DNA from: CADEFF01 sp964569315
GTDB taxonomy: Bacteria; Pseudomonadota; Alphaproteobacteria; Dongiales; Dongiaceae
Direction of reading: 5' to 3'
NCBI GenBank assembly: GCA_964569315.1
Contig: CAZMUZ010000029.1
Coordinates: forward strand, 1 to 33,929
DNA length: 33,929 nt
In this document: positions 31,348 to 33,929 of the stretch, piece after piece
Layout: each line of letters opens with the position of its first letter
Position numbering within the stretch: the first letter of the stretch is position 1
Program-made: the position numbers and the translations under genes
Notes under the pieces: generated by a model
The model's input: the letters and a program-made list of their open reading frames with translations, nothing else
Database searches by the model: none
What the model was told of the DNA's origin: nothing

Positions 31348-32406
31348 TCACTTAACTGCGGCTCGCGTGGGTGCCCCTGCAGCGGGCGATATTGTGCGAC
31401 GTTTTAAGCGGCGGAGCGCCGGTCGCTCGATCCCTATCGTGGTTGCCAAGCTTAGACAAAGAACCGCAGCGATTGCTGCCAGAAGCGTCAACGGCAGCGA
31501 TGTCTGAGAGAGATCCCGCGTTTTTACCAGATCAAACCAGATGATGAACACGAACGGATGCCAGAGGTAGATGCCATAGGAGGCATCACCCAGGGTCACA
31601 GTCCATTGCGGGAGTCGAAGCTGCCGTTCAAGCCCCACGAACCCGGCAACAATGCATACTGCTGACGGCAACAGCCAAGCGACGCGAATATCGCGCTGGG
31701 TGCCATACTCCAATGGAAGGGGCAGCCAGAATGCAGCGAATGCCATGGCTGCGGCCAGGATGCCAAGGCCGATCGCCAGCAGCACGATCGGGCGCCCTAT
31801 CAGCCCCCGCTCATAGGCTACGGCAACCAGACATCCGGCGAGGAACTCGAACAGGTGAGATCCAGTGAGCATCGATCGAAAGGGGATCGACCATCCAAGC
31901 CGGCCCGCAATCATCACGGCAATCGCGGTTGCGCCAGTAATCACGAGCATGCGCCGTCCGCCGAGCATGATGGCCAACGAAACCAGTAGGTAGAAATAAA
32001 GCTCGTAACTGAGGCTCCAACTGATCCCGTGAATGTTGGTCCTGACCGATTGCGGCACTAGAAAGAAGCTTCGGGCCAAATCGACGTTTGCAAGCCGAGA
32101 TGGCGTCCATGCTTGCATGTAGAAGAAGATCGCGGCGAACACGATCCAGAAGGTCAGATAGACCCGCATGGCGCGTCGGAAGGCGAATGCCAGCGCATCA
32201 ACACCGCCGGACTTGCCCGCTGCGCTGAGCCACATCACAAAGCCAGAGAGCACGAAGAACACATCGACGCCAAAGAAGCCAGCCGAGACGAACGGCTTGA
32301 GGTCGATCGCACCGCCGGCCCGCTCATAGAGATGTGGCGCGTGATAGAGCATGACGGCTGACGCCGCGAAGAAGCGCAGCGCTTGGAGATTAGCAAGCCT
32401 ATGCAA
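31348..32406 (-). CDS. Membrane acyltransferase, OafA/YrhL (acyltransferase-3) family
   Basis: A 352-residue integral membrane protein with about ten membrane segments. It starts MHRLANLQALRFFAASAVMLYHAPHLYER, containing the conserved R/H pair of the family (Arg11 and His22). VSAGFFGVDVFFVLSGFVMWLS, RAMRVYLTFWIVF and HGISWSLSYELYFYLLV follow, and the C-terminal YGIYLWHPFVFIIWFDL is typical. Such enzymes O-acetylate surface polysaccharides, LPS O-antigen, peptidoglycan or other exported glycans. GC content is lower than neighbouring genes: lines counted by hand in and near it gave 53-58%. Together with the broken gene at its 5' side this suggests horizontal acquisition. No partner glycan genes are visible. 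Confidence 0.88.
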   Translation of the reverse strand: MHRLANLQALRFFAASAVMLYHAPHLYERAGGAIDLKPFVSAGFFGVDVFFVLSGFVMWLSAAGKSGGVDALAFAFRRAMRVYLTFWIVFAAIFFYMQAWTPSRLANVDLARSFFLVPQSVRTNIHGISWSLSYELYFYLLVSLAIMLGGRRMLVITGATAIAVMIAGRLGWSIPFRSMLTGSHLFEFLAGCLVAVAYERGLIGRPIVLLAIGLGILAAAMAFAAFWLPLPLEYGTQRDIRVAWLLPSAVCIVAGFVGLERQLRLPQWTVTLGDASYGIYLWHPFVFIIWFDLVKTRDLSQTSLPLTLLAAIAAVLCLSLATTIGIERPALRRLKRRTISPAAGAPTRAAVK

Positions 32407-32444
32407 CTCTATCCCCGATGGTAACGGGGGCGGAATTTAAACCT

Positions 32445-32670
32445 TTACCTGCATCGCGGCAAGCCGCTGCCTGGCGGCATTTTCTTTTGCAACACGGAGG
32501 CCAGCGCGATCGGCGAGTGTTTTCACCGGCTCTACTTCCTGGAGCGTACCTGCATGGTGCAGTTCATCGCCATGTCTTCCGGGCGTCCCTTGCGTCGCGA
32601 TTCCGACCAGGACGCCGAGAAGGCGGTTCAGGAGTTCGATAGCCCCCGTCTCAATAGCGATCGAAGGTGA
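32445..32670 (+). pseudogene. Remnant of a class II aldolase/adducin-family gene (C-terminal fragment, frameshifted)
   Basis: From about 32505 the frame of 32461 reads ASAIGECFHRLYFLERTC then MVQFIAMSSGRPLRRDSDQD, closely resembling the C-terminal helix of class II aldolases (GEAFHRLYYLERAC type). Just upstream, another frame (32463-32501) reads AAAWRHFLLQHGG, resembling the family's FLLQNHG strand. The two lie in different frames, so a frameshift sits near 32495-32505. There is no start codon, no N-terminal two-thirds, and a TAA at 32422 closes the second frame. The stop (32668-32670) overlaps the dadA 3' end by 20 bases. The missing part is replaced by the lower-GC acyltransferase region. 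Confidence 0.58.
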
Positions 32671-33901
32671 GGCCGTCGAAGGGCAGGGCCGGCTTGCGCC
32701 CCAGCATCAGGTCCGCAACCATGCGCGCCGAGCCGCAGGCCATCGTCCAGCCGATATGGCCATGTCCCGTATTGAGGAAGAAATTGCGATAGCGCGTCTC
32801 GCCCATGATCGGCGGGCCGTCCGGCGTCATGGGCCGGAGGCAGGCCCAATGGCTCGGCCGGTCGTAATCGGCGCCTTCGGGGAAAAGCTCCCGTGCGACC
32901 TTCAGCATCGTCTCGAATTCGCGCGGCGTGTAGCTCGTGTCATAGCCGGCGAAATCCGCCGTCGCGGTCAAGCGCACGCGATCGCCCGCACGCGAGAAGG
33001 CGACGAGATGGCCTTCGTCGACGCCCGCCCGCGACGGCGCGTTCGCCGGGTCCTTCACCGGCAGCGTCAGCGAATAGCCCTTCACCGGGAAGATCGGCAG
33101 GGTGAGCCCGATCGTCTTCGCGGGGGCGGGACTGTAGCTGCCGAGCGACAGCACGAAACGGTCGCCGGCGATCGGGCCCTGGTCGGTCTTCACGCGGGTG
33201 ACGGCGCCGTTCGCCGCCTCGAAGCCCTGGACGCTCGTGTTGTACTGGAACTTCACGCCGAGCCGCTGGCAGATTTCGGCCAGGCGCTCGGTGAAGAGCC
33301 GGCAATCGCCGCTCTCGTCCTGCGGCGCATAGATGGCGCCCACGAACTTGTCGCGCGCGCGGGCGAGCGACGGCTCGAGCTCGATCACCCTGTCCATCCC
33401 GATCGCTTCCAGCGGATAGCCGTGGTCGGTGAGGAGAACGGTGGTCGCCTGGCCGGTCCTGAAATGGTCGGTGTCGCGATAGAGATAGACCGAGCCCTTC
33501 ACCACCTCGTCATAGTGAAAGCCTTCCGTGGTACGGATTTCGATGAGCTGCTCGCGGCTATATTTGCAGAGCTCGAGCTTCACCAGCGTATTGCGGCGGT
33601 TGGCGGCGGCGGTGCAGTTGGCGAGGAAGCGAAGGCTCCAGGCCCACATGGCGGGGTCGAGCTTGAGGCGGTAGCGGAGCGAGGTGTCGTTCCGCCACAG
33701 CGACTTCAGCAGCACCATTGGCGCCCGCGGCGAGGCCCAGGCGTATGCATGTCCCGGCGCGATCATGCCGGCGTTGGCAAAGCTGGTTTCGCCCGCGGCG
33801 CCGGGCTGCCGGTCGACCACCGTCACCGCCTCGCCCGCCTTTGCTAGATAGTAGGCGGTCGCCATGCCGACGACGCCCGCGCCCAGAACCACTGTGGTCA
33901 T
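32651..33901 (-). CDS. dadA: D-amino acid dehydrogenase small subunit-type FAD oxidoreductase
   Basis: A 416-residue FAD enzyme of the DAO family that oxidatively deaminates D-amino acids (D-alanine best known) to 2-oxoacids, feeding electrons to the respiratory chain at the inner membrane. The FAD motif GAGVVG (7-12) in TTVVLGAGVVGMATAYYLAKAG, SFANAGMIAPGHAYAWASPRAP, VKGYSLTLPV, and the C-terminal RPMTPDGPPIMGETRYRNFFLNTGHGHIGWTMACGSA are characteristic. Length equals typical DadA (about 416-432). A GAGAGGA lies ahead of the ATG. No alr/dadX racemase or lrp-type regulator is visible to its right because the window ends 28 bases later. Confidence 0.94.
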   Translation of the reverse strand: MTTVVLGAGVVGMATAYYLAKAGEAVTVVDRQPGAAGETSFANAGMIAPGHAYAWASPRAPMVLLKSLWRNDTSLRYRLKLDPAMWAWSLRFLANCTAAANRRNTLVKLELCKYSREQLIEIRTTEGFHYDEVVKGSVYLYRDTDHFRTGQATTVLLTDHGYPLEAIGMDRVIELEPSLARARDKFVGAIYAPQDESGDCRLFTERLAEICQRLGVKFQYNTSVQGFEAANGAVTRVKTDQGPIAGDRFVLSLGSYSPAPAKTIGLTLPIFPVKGYSLTLPVKDPANAPSRAGVDEGHLVAFSRAGDRVRLTATADFAGYDTSYTPREFETMLKVARELFPEGADYDRPSHWACLRPMTPDGPPIMGETRYRNFFLNTGHGHIGWTMACGSARMVADLMLGRKPALPFDGLTFDRY

Positions 33902-33929
33902 GCCGATCCTCTCGCCTCCGAATTCGGCC

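Noticed and set aside
1..33929. tRNA genes, rRNA, CRISPR arrays, transposases, phage genes or att sites
   Set aside because: I looked for T-loop patterns, regularly spaced repeats and typical protein motifs on both strands and found nothing that holds up.

Overview
The window is about 34 kb of GC-rich bacterial chromosome. Uniform high GC in most genes, many ATGA-type overlaps, GTG/TTG starts and a Gram-negative LPS inner-core gene set point to a proteobacterium. Overall protein resemblance fits an alphaproteobacterium of the Rhodospirillales type (inference; no marker gene is present). A run of 10 Ns at 8039-8048 shows that this is a draft assembly.

Left part (1-11 kb). A YbaL/KefB-type cation:proton antiporter runs off the left edge. 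It is followed by a DUF1989 (urea carboxylase-associated) protein, a small ACT-domain protein, an iron superoxide dismutase (sodB), an AhpD/carboxymuconolactone-decarboxylase-like protein, an orphan PotD-type periplasmic binding protein with a Tat-like leader, and a GlcD-type FAD dehydrogenase. A sulfate import operon (sbp-cysT-cysW-cysA) then runs leftward behind an Rrf2-family regulator gene. The cysW gene is interrupted by the assembly gap. An identical spaced element, TCGA-N5-TCGA, lies in the rrf2 promoter and again ahead of sbp, so the regulator probably controls itself and the sulfate operon.

Centre (11-20 kb). A SAM methyltransferase and a TIM-barrel sugar isomerase/epimerase are followed by a lower-GC orphan membrane protein and an SDR. 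Next comes a compact rightward operon for LPS inner-core heptose: gmhA, hldE, hldD, waaC, an lpxL-type acyltransferase and gmhB. Together these supply every step from sedoheptulose 7-phosphate to ADP-L-glycero-manno-heptose, the first heptosyl transfer, and a lipid A acylation. GmhB lacks the usual zinc-binding loop.

Right part (20-34 kb). Leftward genes encode a DUF1772 membrane protein, a YtcJ-like amidohydrolase, a patatin phospholipase coupled to a secreted DUF2927 protein, and an AruI-like ThDP decarboxylase. Rightward genes encode an AEC-family transporter, a CocE/NonD hydrolase, an Asp/Glu racemase/maleate isomerase-type protein and a GNAT acetyltransferase. A lower-GC acyltransferase-3 gene then abuts a frameshifted remnant of a class II aldolase gene. 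The window ends with dadA (D-amino acid dehydrogenase). Much of this part looks like amino acid, amide and ester catabolism.

I found no tRNA, rRNA, CRISPR array, transposase or phage gene. The strongest leads are the Rrf2/TCGA-N5-TCGA regulatory pair, the cysW assembly error, the aldolase remnant beside an acquired acyltransferase gene, the coupled DUF2927-patatin pair, and the zinc-loop-less GmhB.
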